From positions 1 to 56,180 of the forward strand of contig CACLEI010000004.1 in assembly GCA_902605935.1 (NCBI GenBank): a stretch of DNA of 56,180 nt, read 5' to 3'. The notes beneath the pieces were generated by a model. The model searched no databases and was not told the DNA's origin. It saw only the letters and a list, made by a program, of their open reading frames with translations. Positions within the stretch are counted from its first letter, which is position 1, and every line of letters begins with the position of its first letter. Positions 34,789 through 43,238 of this stretch are shown here, piece by piece. Source of the stretch: an uncultured SAR86 cluster bacterium. Lineage in GTDB: Bacteria > Pseudomonadota > Gammaproteobacteria > Magnimaribacterales > Magnimaribacteraceae. The translations under genes were made by a program, and so were the position numbers.

Positions 34789-34984
34789 TGTGTATTTCCC
34801 TGCTTTCATAGTCTTTGTTATTACTCTAATTCCTTTGTTTTTTACAAAGTTACTTTTTATTGCAAATTGGGAAAGACCTAAAGATTTAAATGGGATAGAT
34901 GCGAGAGTGATTATCTTCTGGGGCTATGTGTTTGGGATGGTTCTACCGATAGGTCTTGTTGCATTCAGAGGTTATATTATTTAG
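34772..34984 (+). CDS. Small membrane protein, function unknown
   Basis: The ATG at 34772 gives a 70-residue protein starting MTWRFDVYFPAFIVFVITL with two membrane helices (about 9-30 and 47-68) and a short Asp/Arg-containing loop (NWERPKDLNGIDARVI). An upstream in-frame ATG at 34700 would add a Lys-rich 24-residue stretch that overlaps the preceding ORF, so the shorter form is preferred. No family is recognised. It is followed closely by other small ORFs of the same strand. Confidence 0.6.
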   Translation: MTWRFDVYFPAFIVFVITLIPLFFTKLLFIANWERPKDLNGIDARVIIFWGYVFGMVLPIGLVAFRGYII

Positions 34985-34988
34985 AAAT

Positions 34989-35060
34989 ATGAAGGCTCCA
35001 TTGATATTTTTATTATGCGTAGTGATATTTGTAATCTCTATGGTGTGGCTTTCTATGTAA
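34989..35060 (+). CDS. Tiny single-helix peptide, 23 aa
   Basis: An ATG ORF of 23 codons encodes MKAPLIFLLCVVIFVISMVW plus three residues, a single hydrophobic helix with a Lys near the start. It begins 4 nt after the preceding stop and ends 5 nt before the lipoprotein start. It could be a genuine micro-membrane protein, or the signal-peptide remnant of a lost lipoprotein. There is no conservation evidence. Confidence 0.3.
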   Translation: MKAPLIFLLCVVIFVISMVWLSM

Positions 35061-35065
35061 TTGGC

Positions 35066-35380
35066 ATGAAAGACTTAACCATCATCCCTCTTGTTATACT
35101 AGTCCTTAGTGGTTGTTCATCCGAATATAATCAATGTGTTGAAATTGAATCTAAAGAATTTTTTATAACAGACGAAGTTGCTGAAATGAGAGCACAAAAT
35201 ATATGCTACAGAGAGCCTGTGAATTTTCAAAATCAAGAAGAGGCTATTCAAGCTTATCTTGAAGAAGAAACTTGTATCGAAATGAATATGCTGAAAATAC
35301 TACAATCCAATAAAATTGCCTCAAGAAATGCTCATGATGTGTGCACAATGAGAATTTTTAACGAGGATTTTGGAACTTAA
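35066..35380 (+). CDS. Predicted lipoprotein, function unknown
   Basis: The 104-residue product starts MKDLTIIPLVILVLSGCSS: a charged N-terminus, a hydrophobic stretch and a lipobox LSGC with the lipidated Cys at residue 16. The mature part is acidic, contains four further Cys (in NQCVEI, NICYR, ETCIEM, HDVCTM) that could form disulfides in the periplasm, and has no recognised domain. The ATG at 35066 is chosen over an in-frame ATG at 35015 because only the shorter form gives the signal sequence. Confidence 0.7.
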   Translation: MKDLTIIPLVILVLSGCSSEYNQCVEIESKEFFITDEVAEMRAQNICYREPVNFQNQEEAIQAYLEEETCIEMNMLKILQSNKIASRNAHDVCTMRIFNEDFGT

Positions 35381-35399
35381 TAATTTTAGGAAGTCCCAG

Positions 35400-35849
35400 A
35401 TGAAAAAATTACTGCTTATATTTGGTCTAATAATTTCCTCTAATTCTTGGGCCGAAAAGATTACTGAACAAGAAGTAATTGCAAAGGTAAATCAATTTTT
35501 TGAACTAATAGATATAGAGGTTTATAAGAAGGAAAAAGTATTAACTATTCTCACTAATGACTTCCAAATATTTGAAATGGGAAAATCCTGGGATATGAAT
35601 GAATTTGATGAGTTTCTTCAAGAAGCCTCTAAAACAACAATAACAACTGATTGGGTTCTTACAGACTTCGTTGTATCCATAGATGAAAACTCTGCTCATG
35701 TTTCTTATGTAAATGATGGTATTTTCAAAACAATTGATAATGAATTAGTGATTTCAAATTGGCTTGAAAGTGTTTATCTGATTAAAGAAAAGGGAGAATT
35801 GAAATTAAAGTTCCTTCAATCAGATTTAGTGATTAGAGAAACTAAATGA
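35400..35849 (+). CDS. Secreted NTF2/SnoaL-like protein
   Basis: The 149-residue product begins MKKLLLIFGLIISSNSWAEK, a signal peptide with likely cleavage after SWA. The mature part (about 19-149) looks like a SnoaL/NTF2-type alpha+beta barrel: an N-terminal helix with FFELIDIEVYKKEKVLTILT, FQIFEMGKSWDMNEF in the middle and a strand-rich C-terminus (HVSYVNDGIF, SNWLESVYLIKE). Such domains often have no fixed function. The ATG with AGGAAG upstream is used. Confidence 0.65.
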   Translation: MKKLLLIFGLIISSNSWAEKITEQEVIAKVNQFFELIDIEVYKKEKVLTILTNDFQIFEMGKSWDMNEFDEFLQEASKTTITTDWVLTDFVVSIDENSAHVSYVNDGIFKTIDNELVISNWLESVYLIKEKGELKLKFLQSDLVIRETK

Positions 35850-35901
35850 AATATCTAGAACTAGAATTAGAACTCCAAACTCTTCTATAATTGGTACCTA
35901 A

Positions 35902-36105
35902 ATGTTCATTAAAACTATATCTTTTTTACTTTTCTTTTTTTGTACCTTCTTTTTGCTTATAGGGGTTTATTTAATAAGTGTCTCATTGACTAATTTCCAA
36001 GGAGAATTGCTAATAGTAAATCTCTTATCTTCTTTGATGTGTTTTGCAATTTCTGGAGCTTTATACTTACTTAGAAAAAAATTAAATGAAAAAAATATTG
36101 ATTAG
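35902..36105 (+). CDS. Small two-helix membrane protein, function unknown
   Basis: A 67-residue ORF with an ATG start. Residues 5-28 (TISFLLFFFCTFFLLIGVYLIS region) and 38-58 (LLIVNLLSSLMCFAISGALY) are hydrophobic, followed by a Lys-rich tail RKKLNEKNID. No family is recognised. It ends 16 nt before the next gene and belongs to the small-protein island after tRNA-Phe. Confidence 0.5.
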   Translation: MFIKTISFLLFFFCTFFLLIGVYLISVSLTNFQGELLIVNLLSSLMCFAISGALYLLRKKLNEKNID

Positions 36106-36121
36106 TTATTTCAATATTCAA

Positions 36122-37003
36122 ATGAAAAAATTACTAGTCTTATACCTGATTTCATTCGCTTCTTTTAGCGTTTATTCAAACTATACATTAGATCAAGAAA
36201 CGTCAATTGCGGAGATTAATGGAATCTCGCTTGCCTACAAAAGTATTGGCATGGAGGAAGATCCACCTGTACTAATGGTAATGGGCCTACTGGCGTCACA
36301 TAAAGTTTGGGGAGAAACCATTGTCAATGGGCTTGTCGATTCCGGATACAGGGTCATCCTCTTTGATAATAGAGATACAGGAGATAGTGAGAAGCTAGAT
36401 AGGCTAGGAAGACCCAACCTTTATTGGAAATACTTTCTTTATTCCCTGGGTATTGGTTTTAATGCACCATATACACTCGAAGATATGGCATATGATGGTG
36501 TTGCATTATTAGACCATCTAGAAATTGAAGAGGCTCATATAATTGGAGCTTCTATGGGGGGCATGATAGCTCAAATAATAGCCTCTAAATTTCCAGACAA
36601 GACGACCAGCTTAATATCACTTATGTCGTCTCCAAGAATTCCAAAGACCTCTGAGATTTCGCAAGGAAATCAGGAAAATCTAAGAAATATGGAAGATGTT
36701 GATGAGGAGGGAGCGCGAGAATATGGCTTTTATCCAAGAGCAATGCCAAGGCAATTGACTGCAATTTTTAAGGCTGGAGACAGGTCTGAGATTGTAAAAA
36801 ATATCTCCGTGCCAACGCTGGTACTTCATGGAGAAGATGATGCACTATTGCCCGTAAGTTATGGAAGGCTTACTTCACAACTCATACCAAACTCAACATT
36901 TAAAGTTTACAAAGATATGGGTCATAATTTACCCAAAGAAGTTATACCTATTTTGATCGAGGATATTGTAAATTTTTATAAAAAAGTAGATGCAGTTCTT
37001 TAA
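36122..37003 (+). CDS. Alpha/beta hydrolase, secreted
   Basis: This 293-residue serine hydrolase has a signal peptide (MKKLLVLYLISFASFSVYS, probable cleavage near SVYSN), so it is periplasmic. The alpha/beta-hydrolase triad is visible: nucleophile in GASMGGMIAQ, acid in LHGEDDALLPVSY and His in DMGHNLPKE. The oxyanion region VMGLLASHKVWG is also seen. The ATG at 36122 is chosen over one 36 nt upstream because it gives the signal peptide. The substrate is not predictable. It overlaps the next hydrolase by 14 nt. Confidence 0.85.
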   Translation: MKKLLVLYLISFASFSVYSNYTLDQETSIAEINGISLAYKSIGMEEDPPVLMVMGLLASHKVWGETIVNGLVDSGYRVILFDNRDTGDSEKLDRLGRPNLYWKYFLYSLGIGFNAPYTLEDMAYDGVALLDHLEIEEAHIIGASMGGMIAQIIASKFPDKTTSLISLMSSPRIPKTSEISQGNQENLRNMEDVDEEGAREYGFYPRAMPRQLTAIFKAGDRSEIVKNISVPTLVLHGEDDALLPVSYGRLTSQLIPNSTFKVYKDMGHNLPKEVIPILIEDIVNFYKKVDAVL

Positions 37004-37952
37004 TAAAGAAAATAAATTATATCCACCAATCGAACCTTATGATTCTGGCTATATAAAACAAGGAATCCATGAAATTTATTATGAACAATGCGGGAATCCC
37101 AAAGGTAAACCTGCAGTATTCCTTCATGGTGGGCCTGGTGGAGGTGCTGGAAGTTTTTCTAGAAGATTTTTTAATCCTAAGAAATATCGCATAGTTCTTT
37201 TCGATCAGAGAGGATGTGGAAAAAGTAAACCCCACACATGTCTTGAAAGTAATACTACTTGGCATTTAGTTGAAGACATTGAGTCAATAAGAAAAAAATT
37301 AAGCATAGATAAGTGGCTTGTTTTTGGTGGTTCTTGGGGTAGTACTCTCGCTTTGGCCTATGCGCAGAGTCATCCTCAAAACGTAACAGAGCTAGTTTTA
37401 AGGGGTATCTTTATGTTGAGACATAAAGAAATCCAATGGTTCTATCAATATGGAGCAAGCGAACTTTATCCTGAAGCATGGCAGGGATTTTTGAACGAAA
37501 TTCCAAAAGAAAAGAGAAACGATTTGGTAGAAGCCTATAGGGAAATCTTTAATGGAGATGATGAAGAAAAAAAATTATCAGCAGCAAAAGCCTGGTCTAA
37601 ATGGGAGGCATCTACTAGTTTTATTAATCATAATCCCGAAGCTGTAAGAGATTCTGTGGACAGCAAATTTGCATTAGCTTTTGCTCTTATTGAAAACCAT
37701 TACTTTGTGAATAATGGTTTCTTGGAAAATGAAAATCAACTTCTCGATAATATCGATAAAATCAGAGATATCCCTGCTGTAATAATTCAAGGAAGATACG
37801 ATGTTGTATGCCCTCCTACGACTGCTTATGAGCTACATTCGAGATGGCCAGAATCTGAACTAAAAATAGCTCCTTTTTCAGGTCATTCTGCATTCGAAAA
37901 GGAAATAACACACCTACTAATAGAAACCACAAATAGATTTTCCAAAACCTAA
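36990..37952 (+). CDS. pip: Proline iminopeptidase
   Basis: Pip cleaves N-terminal proline from peptides. The 320-residue, signal-less enzyme has the oxyanion motif LHGGPGGGAGS, FDQRGCGKS, nucleophile elbow GGSWGSTLALAYAQ, the acidic residue in QGRYDVVCPP and catalytic His in FSGHSAFE. YEQCGNPKGKPAV and WHLVEDIESIRK are strongly typical of peptidase family S33. The length of 313-320 is standard. It starts inside the preceding hydrolase and ends 9 nt before the next. Confidence 0.94.
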   Translation: MQFFNKENKLYPPIEPYDSGYIKQGIHEIYYEQCGNPKGKPAVFLHGGPGGGAGSFSRRFFNPKKYRIVLFDQRGCGKSKPHTCLESNTTWHLVEDIESIRKKLSIDKWLVFGGSWGSTLALAYAQSHPQNVTELVLRGIFMLRHKEIQWFYQYGASELYPEAWQGFLNEIPKEKRNDLVEAYREIFNGDDEEKKLSAAKAWSKWEASTSFINHNPEAVRDSVDSKFALAFALIENHYFVNNGFLENENQLLDNIDKIRDIPAVIIQGRYDVVCPPTTAYELHSRWPESELKIAPFSGHSAFEKEITHLLIETTNRFSKT

Positions 37953-37961
37953 TAATCAAAA

Positions 37962-39032
37962 ATGATAAAAATTTTAAAATTCCCAATTCTGATGGCTTTA
38001 ATTTTATGTAGCCCACTCTTTTATGCTGAGGGTAATCACAAGATATTCAATCTAGGAGATTTTGACCTAGAGAGTGGAATCACATTACCAAATGCTAAAT
38101 TATCTTATGTAACTCATGGAAAATTAAATAAGGAAAAGGATAATTTAATAGTTGTTCCTTCTGCATACCTTGGTGATCATCATGGATTTGATTTTTTAAT
38201 TGAACCTGGCAAAGCTCTGGATCCAGAAAAATATTTCATAGTTGCTACAGATATGTTTCAAAATGGTTTGTCTAGCTCACCAAGCAATACCCTGCCTCCA
38301 TTTGATGGGCCGAATTTCCCTTTAATTTCAATAAGAGACAATGTGAAGGCAGGATATAAATTGGTTACTGAAATTTTTAAAGTTAAAAAGATAAAAGGTG
38401 TTGTAGGATTCTCTATGGGAGCTCAACAGGCCTTTCAGTGGGCTGTAAGTTATCCAGATTTTGTTGAGAAAATAGTGGGTATAGCAGGCTCAGCGGTAGA
38501 GTATCCGCATGGTATAGTAAGACTGGAAGGTTTTATATCTGCAATAAAAGCAGATGCCTCTTTTGCAAATGGTCAGTACATATCCCCACCTGAGGTAGGA
38601 CTCAGAGCAGGAGGAGCGCACTGGGCCAGTTGGGGCTGGTCTCAAGAATGGTATCGACTAGGCCTCTACGAAGAAATGGGCTTGAAAGATACTGATGAAG
38701 TTATAAATTGGTTTGAAGAATTTGTATTATCTTGGGATGCCAATAATCTAATAGCTCTAGCTAGAACTTGGCAAAATAATAATATTGGTAATACACCAGG
38801 ATTTAATGGAAATTATTCAGAAGCATTAGGATCAATAAAAGCTGATGTCTTATATATGCCGAGCGAAACGGATATGTACTTTCATATTGATGCCTTAACC
38901 AGAGAGGCTAATATGATTCCTGGAGTAAAACTTAGAGTAATACCTTCGCTTTGGGGTCACATAGCTGGAGCAGGCTTTACAAGCGAAGATATAGAATTCA
39001 TGAATAATGAAATAATAGAGTTTTATAAATAA
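37962..39032 (+). CDS. MetX-like alpha/beta hydrolase, exported
   Basis: The 356-residue product has an N-terminal signal (MIKILKFPILMALILCSPLF, cleavage near FYA-EG) and a homoserine-acetyltransferase-like core: FDLESGITLPNAKLSYVTHG, the nucleophile elbow VGFSMGAQQAFQWA, acid in PSETDMYFHIDA and His in LWGHIAG. Cytosolic MetX lacks a signal peptide, so this is more likely a related hydrolase acting in the periplasm than a methionine enzyme. It is the third alpha/beta hydrolase in a row. Confidence 0.85.
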   Translation: MIKILKFPILMALILCSPLFYAEGNHKIFNLGDFDLESGITLPNAKLSYVTHGKLNKEKDNLIVVPSAYLGDHHGFDFLIEPGKALDPEKYFIVATDMFQNGLSSSPSNTLPPFDGPNFPLISIRDNVKAGYKLVTEIFKVKKIKGVVGFSMGAQQAFQWAVSYPDFVEKIVGIAGSAVEYPHGIVRLEGFISAIKADASFANGQYISPPEVGLRAGGAHWASWGWSQEWYRLGLYEEMGLKDTDEVINWFEEFVLSWDANNLIALARTWQNNNIGNTPGFNGNYSEALGSIKADVLYMPSETDMYFHIDALTREANMIPGVKLRVIPSLWGHIAGAGFTSEDIEFMNNEIIEFYK

Positions 39033-39087
39033 TTTCTATTTTTTATCCTGAATTACATATAAGTTCTTTTTGGTTTAAACTTTATCT

Positions 39088-39978
39088 ATGGGGAATATAA
39101 AGCACGTAACAACCATCACTCCGGTTGAAGAAATATTAAATATCTTAGATGAGGATGCGGGTGTTATTATTGATGACTTTCTTGAATCAGCAGACTTAGC
39201 TCAAATTAAAAAAGATCTTCGACCCTTCCTGACTGTTACTAACAATGGTCAAGATGAATTCACTGGTTTCGAGACTAAAAGAGTTGGTGCTCTATTGGCC
39301 AGATCAGAAACATGTCAAAATTTAGCGCTGGATCCTTTAATTAATAAACTAGCAGACGGATTTTTGGGACCTCACTGCGAAAATTATCAACTGCATTTCT
39401 CTTCTGCTATCCAAATTGGACCGGGAGAATCAAGTCAAATTCTTCACAGAGATCGAGGAGTTTGGGGAGGATATATTCCAAGAAAAATCGAAACACAATT
39501 CAGTACCGTCTGGGCAATTAATGATTTCACTAAAGAAAATGGAGCAACACAAGTAGTCCCTGGATCGCATAAATGGGATAAAAATAGACAACCACAAATT
39601 GAAGAAATTGCTTATGCAGAAATGAAAGCAGGATCTGTATTTATTTATACTGGATCGGTATTACATGGTGGTGGAACTAACACAACTGAGGAAACTAGAT
39701 TAGGAATTTTCTTGCACTATGCACCTAGCTGGTTGAGGCAACAAGAGAATCAATATCTCTCATATCCTCCGGAAGTCGCTAAAAAATTTACTCCTGAACT
39801 TCGTTCTTTGATTGGCTACTCTAAGGGGGGGTATGTTCTTGGATTCTTTACCGATCCAAATGACAAAGAAGGTAGATTGGAGTCAGTATCTCCTGAAAAG
39901 TTATTTGGTGACTCAAAAGATAAATATGCAACTTTAGCCACACCTGAAAAGCTAGTAAAAGAATCTTCAAGAAAATAA
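39088..39978 (+). CDS. Phytanoyl-CoA dioxygenase (PhyH) family oxygenase
   Basis: This 296-residue Fe(II)/2-oxoglutarate-dependent oxygenase-like protein has the metal motif HRDRG (HxD, about residue 119) and the distal His in VLHGGGTNT, with the 2-oxoglutarate-binding Arg in ETRLGIFLHY. The surrounding WAINDFTKENGATQVVPGSH is the PhyH core. The substrate is unknown. It is followed by a MATE pump and a second PhyH on the other strand, so a role in secondary metabolism or xenobiotic oxidation is possible. It starts 55 nt after the MetX-like gene. Confidence 0.85.
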   Translation: MGNIKHVTTITPVEEILNILDEDAGVIIDDFLESADLAQIKKDLRPFLTVTNNGQDEFTGFETKRVGALLARSETCQNLALDPLINKLADGFLGPHCENYQLHFSSAIQIGPGESSQILHRDRGVWGGYIPRKIETQFSTVWAINDFTKENGATQVVPGSHKWDKNRQPQIEEIAYAEMKAGSVFIYTGSVLHGGGTNTTEETRLGIFLHYAPSWLRQQENQYLSYPPEVAKKFTPELRSLIGYSKGGYVLGFFTDPNDKEGRLESVSPEKLFGDSKDKYATLATPEKLVKESSRK

Positions 39979-39990
39979 GCTAAAGGATTA

Positions 39991-41352
39991 GTGGATAACA
40001 GAACCCAAGAGTTTCTTACAAAACCTATCGTGCCATTGCTGATAAGAATGTCAGCTCCAAATACCATAGCTTTTTTTATCCAGTCAATAGTTGTACTAAC
40101 TGAAGTCTGGTTTATTAGTAAGTTGGGAACAAAGTCACTTGCTGCAGTAGCGCTTGCTTTTCCATTATTGATGCTAACACAAACTATGTCCGGTGGCGCA
40201 CTTGGAGGAGCTATCAGCTCAGCTATAGCTCGAAGCATGGGGGCTAATGATATAGATCGCGCAGAAAAATTAATCTGGCATTCAATAGTTATCTCGATTT
40301 CTGGAGCATTTACCTTTTTAATTTTATTTTTATTATTTGGGAAAGGTCTTCTTTATTTACTGGGAGGAAGAGGAGAAATTCTTGAAGAATCCTATTTGTA
40401 TTGCTCAGTTCTCTTCTTCGGAGGAATACTTATATGGTTATCAGGAAGTTTAAGTGCTGTCTTAAGAGGGATGGGAAATATGCGCTTTCCTGCAACACTC
40501 ATGATCATTGCTTCTCTTCTACAAGTACTTCTCTCTGGAGGATTTATTTTGGGGTGGTATGGATTTCCTAAACTAGGAGTCGCTGGTGCCGCTGTCGCAG
40601 CCTTGATCAGTAGTATGATTATGGTATCGATAATAATCATGAAGCTCTTATCTACCTCAGTTCCGGCGATGCTGAAACGAGAAAAATTAATTTTGAGCAA
40701 ACCGCTATTCTCTAATATCTTTGAGGTAGCTATTCCAGCATCAGCCTCTCCACTTCTAACTGTAGGCACAATATTAGTGTTGACCGGTTTAGTTGGAACC
40801 TTCGGAACAGAAGCTCTTGCAGGATACGGCATTGGTTCGAGGGTAGAATTTCTTATGATTCCTCTTATTTTTGGGATTGGCACGGCCATGACATCTATTG
40901 TGGGTGCGAATATAGGCGCTAGTAACATAGTGAGAGCAGAGAGAGTTGGTATCTATGGTGGATCAATGGCGGGTTTAGTTTCAGTGCTTATAGGCTTTTC
41001 TTTGGCCTTATTTCCTGACTTGTGGATCCATTATTTTACTGATGACCCAAAAGCTTACGAAGTCACAAAAAAGTATATTCAAATTGTCGGCCCTTTTTAT
41101 GCCTTTCAAGGGATAGGTCTTTCTCTATATTTTGCTTCTCAAGGCGCTAACGCAATGTTTTGGCCAACAGTGGCGACGATTGCAAGATTTTTGATAGCAG
41201 GCTTAGGGGGAAGTATTTCAATTTATATCTTAGGATTTGGTATAGAGTCGATTTTCTTATCCTCTTCGATAGCAATGATTATTTTCGGCACTATGATTTT
41301 TGTCTCACTAAAAAGAGGAGCCTGGAGAAAGCATGGCCCTAAATATTCTTAA
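39991..41352 (+). CDS. MATE family multidrug efflux transporter
   Basis: A 453-residue inner-membrane protein of the MATE (DinF/NorM-like) family, with about 12 helices in two halves. Characteristic stretches are PLLIRMSAPNTIAFFIQSIV and LTEVWFISKLGTKSLAAVALAFPL near the start (each under 25 residues; key: ISKLGTKSLAAVALAF) and the second-half repeat GTEALAGYGIGSRVEF. MATE pumps use Na+ or H+ to expel cationic compounds. The GTG start has AAAGGA upstream. It ends with a 14-nt overlap with the convergent second PhyH gene. Confidence 0.92.
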   Translation: MDNRTQEFLTKPIVPLLIRMSAPNTIAFFIQSIVVLTEVWFISKLGTKSLAAVALAFPLLMLTQTMSGGALGGAISSAIARSMGANDIDRAEKLIWHSIVISISGAFTFLILFLLFGKGLLYLLGGRGEILEESYLYCSVLFFGGILIWLSGSLSAVLRGMGNMRFPATLMIIASLLQVLLSGGFILGWYGFPKLGVAGAAVAALISSMIMVSIIIMKLLSTSVPAMLKREKLILSKPLFSNIFEVAIPASASPLLTVGTILVLTGLVGTFGTEALAGYGIGSRVEFLMIPLIFGIGTAMTSIVGANIGASNIVRAERVGIYGGSMAGLVSVLIGFSLALFPDLWIHYFTDDPKAYEVTKKYIQIVGPFYAFQGIGLSLYFASQGANAMFWPTVATIARFLIAGLGGSISIYILGFGIESIFLSSSIAMIIFGTMIFVSLKRGAWRKHGPKYS

Positions 41353-42115
41353 CTTCGCCAGATTTGAGCATGGCTCTATTTTTTGGTTGATAGGTCACGA
41401 TATATGCCCTCCTCTCTTGATTAGATTGATTTGGCTTCGAGCCGTGAACTATATGTTGATTAAAAAAGATTAGAGATCCTGCTGAGGCTATTAAATCAAC
41501 TGCATCATCGATATCGAATGTATCTTGGTCCGTAAAAAACCCTCCTAATTGAGAATTATCAAATGTTCCAGGTAAACAACCTTCCTTATGACTACCTTTA
41601 ATAACACTGAAACATCCATTTGATTCATCAGCATCATCTAAACAGATATAAACATTAGGCAAAGTATCGACATCCTCACTATCATGAATCCAGTATGGTG
41701 AATCTTGATGCCAGCCAAACCCTGACCCAATTTTTGGTCTCTTAAGGTTCAGCTTATCCGTCCATAAACTAACTTCATCTAGAGACAAGATAGATCTTAT
41801 TGGATCAGTTAATTTTCTATCTGCAATAATCTTTTCAAGATCTGAATTGAGAGAATGAGCTGGTTCGATAACTTTTAAGAACTCTTGATGAGGCTCTGGT
41901 TCAAATTGAAGAGTCAAGTAATCAATATCAACAAATCTCTTTGCATCTAAGAAATACTCTTTGCCTTCTCCGACTATTGAGTGAGCTTTTGAAACAGTAG
42001 TCTCAAAGAAATCCCTGAAAATATCTATTTCAATTGAAGAAAACTGATTTTCTCTAAGGATATAACCATCTTTCTTATATTGAAGTTTCTCTTGATCTGA
42101 TAGGAAATACGACAC
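41339..42115 (-). CDS. Phytanoyl-CoA dioxygenase (PhyH) family oxygenase
   Basis: The 258-residue protein is a second PhyH-type Fe(II)/2-oxoglutarate oxygenase, distinct in sequence from the one at 39088. Metal ligands appear in GFGWHQDSPYW (HxD) and QHIVHGSKPN (distal His), with Arg in QERRAYIVTYQP. DDADESNGCFSVIKGSHKEG is the family core. It overlaps the MATE gene by 14 nt at the 3' end and follows the MAPEG gene after 6 nt. Its substrate is unknown. Confidence 0.87.
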   Translation of the reverse strand: MSYFLSDQEKLQYKKDGYILRENQFSSIEIDIFRDFFETTVSKAHSIVGEGKEYFLDAKRFVDIDYLTLQFEPEPHQEFLKVIEPAHSLNSDLEKIIADRKLTDPIRSILSLDEVSLWTDKLNLKRPKIGSGFGWHQDSPYWIHDSEDVDTLPNVYICLDDADESNGCFSVIKGSHKEGCLPGTFDNSQLGGFFTDQDTFDIDDAVDLIASAGSLIFFNQHIVHGSKPNQSNQERRAYIVTYQPKNRAMLKSGEVKNI

Positions 42116-42121
42116 CTCTTT

Positions 42122-42484
42122 TCAAATCAACGAAATAGCCATCATTACTAGACAAACAATAGAGACCCCCCAAACGAGTGTTCTGAGATACAAAATACCA
42201 AACATATAAGTGAAGTAATAAAGCACCCTTGAGCCTAACCAAAACATCGCTAGATTATAATTATCAATTTCCAAAACTATAGACAGAATGGCTAGTGCTA
42301 AAAATGCAGGTAGACTCTCTAAGATATTAGACCCTGCTCTTCTGGTTCGACCAACAACTGGGGCCTCTTCAACAGACCCTTCTCTATTTGAGATGAGAAA
42401 ATCTAAGTTTTTGCTATTCAGTACTGCTGGAGTTAAAAGTTGAATTAAGGTAAGTAATAAAGAGAGAATAATTAATGTGATCAT
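42122..42484 (-). CDS. MAPEG family membrane protein
   Basis: A 120-residue, four-helix membrane protein. The MAPEG pattern is visible: first helix MITLIILSLLLTLIQLL, then the VVGRTRRAGSNILESLPAFL stretch (R..R...N..E.) that binds the headgroup/glutathione in relatives, LGSRVLYYFTYMFGILYLRT and a last helix VWGVSIVCLVMMAISLI. Bacterial members are of uncertain function, some linked to glutathione conjugation. It is the first gene of the minus-strand MAPEG-PhyH pair. Confidence 0.87.
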   Translation of the reverse strand: MITLIILSLLLTLIQLLTPAVLNSKNLDFLISNREGSVEEAPVVGRTRRAGSNILESLPAFLALAILSIVLEIDNYNLAMFWLGSRVLYYFTYMFGILYLRTLVWGVSIVCLVMMAISLI

Positions 42485-42560
42485 TGCAAATTTCCTGTGT
42501 TAATCTCCTGGAGAGATTAAACTAGATTCAGTTGATTTCAAAACATAATTTAGAGGTTAC

Positions 42561-43229
42561 ATGAGATTTCTGAGAAGAATTTTCACCATCAAAGAAGTGC
42601 CGTCTGTGAGTTGGAGTTCTGACTTTCCACTCAATACTAAGCCGAGATCTTATACAGTCATTATGTTGATTACTGGACTATTTTTCTTTGGTTTGGGTGA
42701 GGCAATTATCATAGGAAGCGGATCTGGCGTAAGTCCTTGGACTGTTTTGGCACAAGGAATTTCGATAAAGACTGATCTTTCTGTGGGTACAACAACTTTC
42801 CTAATAAGTATTGCAATCCTTATTTTCTGGATACCGCTTAAGCAAGTCCCTGGAATTGGAACGATTCTTAATACAATTATTATTGCCTCTACCATAGACT
42901 TAACTTTGCCTTATTTACCTCAACCGAATGATACTTACTTTAAGCTATTACAAGCATGCATAGGGATATTTGTTGTAGGTTTGGGAAGTGGAATTTACTT
43001 GATCAGTAATCTTGGACCCGGACCAAGAGATGGCTTGATGATAGGTCTACAAAAGCAGACTAGTACTTCAATACCACTAATAAGAACCATTTTAGAATTA
43101 TCAGCGGTAATTTCGGGATGGCTACTTGGCGGAGTAGTAGGTATTGGAACGGTTCTATTTGTTTTTGGTATTGGCCCTTGCGTAGGGATAGGACTCACAC
43201 TTGTAGAAAAGATTTCAAAGAAAGCTTAA
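42561..43229 (+). CDS. YczE/YyaS/YitT-like membrane protein
   Basis: A 222-residue integral membrane protein with five to six helices. It fits the YczE/YyaS family: GLFFFGLGEAIIIGSGSGVSPW (quoted in part: ITGLFFFGLGEAIIIGSG), GTTTFLISIAILIFWI, GSGIYLISNLGPGPRDGLM and the tail IGTVLFVFGIGPCVGIGL. Family function is unknown, possibly transport. It begins 76 nt after the divergent MAPEG gene. Confidence 0.8.
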   Translation: MRFLRRIFTIKEVPSVSWSSDFPLNTKPRSYTVIMLITGLFFFGLGEAIIIGSGSGVSPWTVLAQGISIKTDLSVGTTTFLISIAILIFWIPLKQVPGIGTILNTIIIASTIDLTLPYLPQPNDTYFKLLQACIGIFVVGLGSGIYLISNLGPGPRDGLMIGLQKQTSTSIPLIRTILELSAVISGWLLGGVVGIGTVLFVFGIGPCVGIGLTLVEKISKKA

Positions 43230-43238
43230 ATTAAAGAC

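Noticed and set aside
40392-40928. 178-aa minus-strand ORF inside the MATE gene
   Set aside because: It lies wholly antisense to a well-supported transporter, is Pro/Ile/Lys-rich in the manner of reversed membrane-helix codons and has no recognisable domain.
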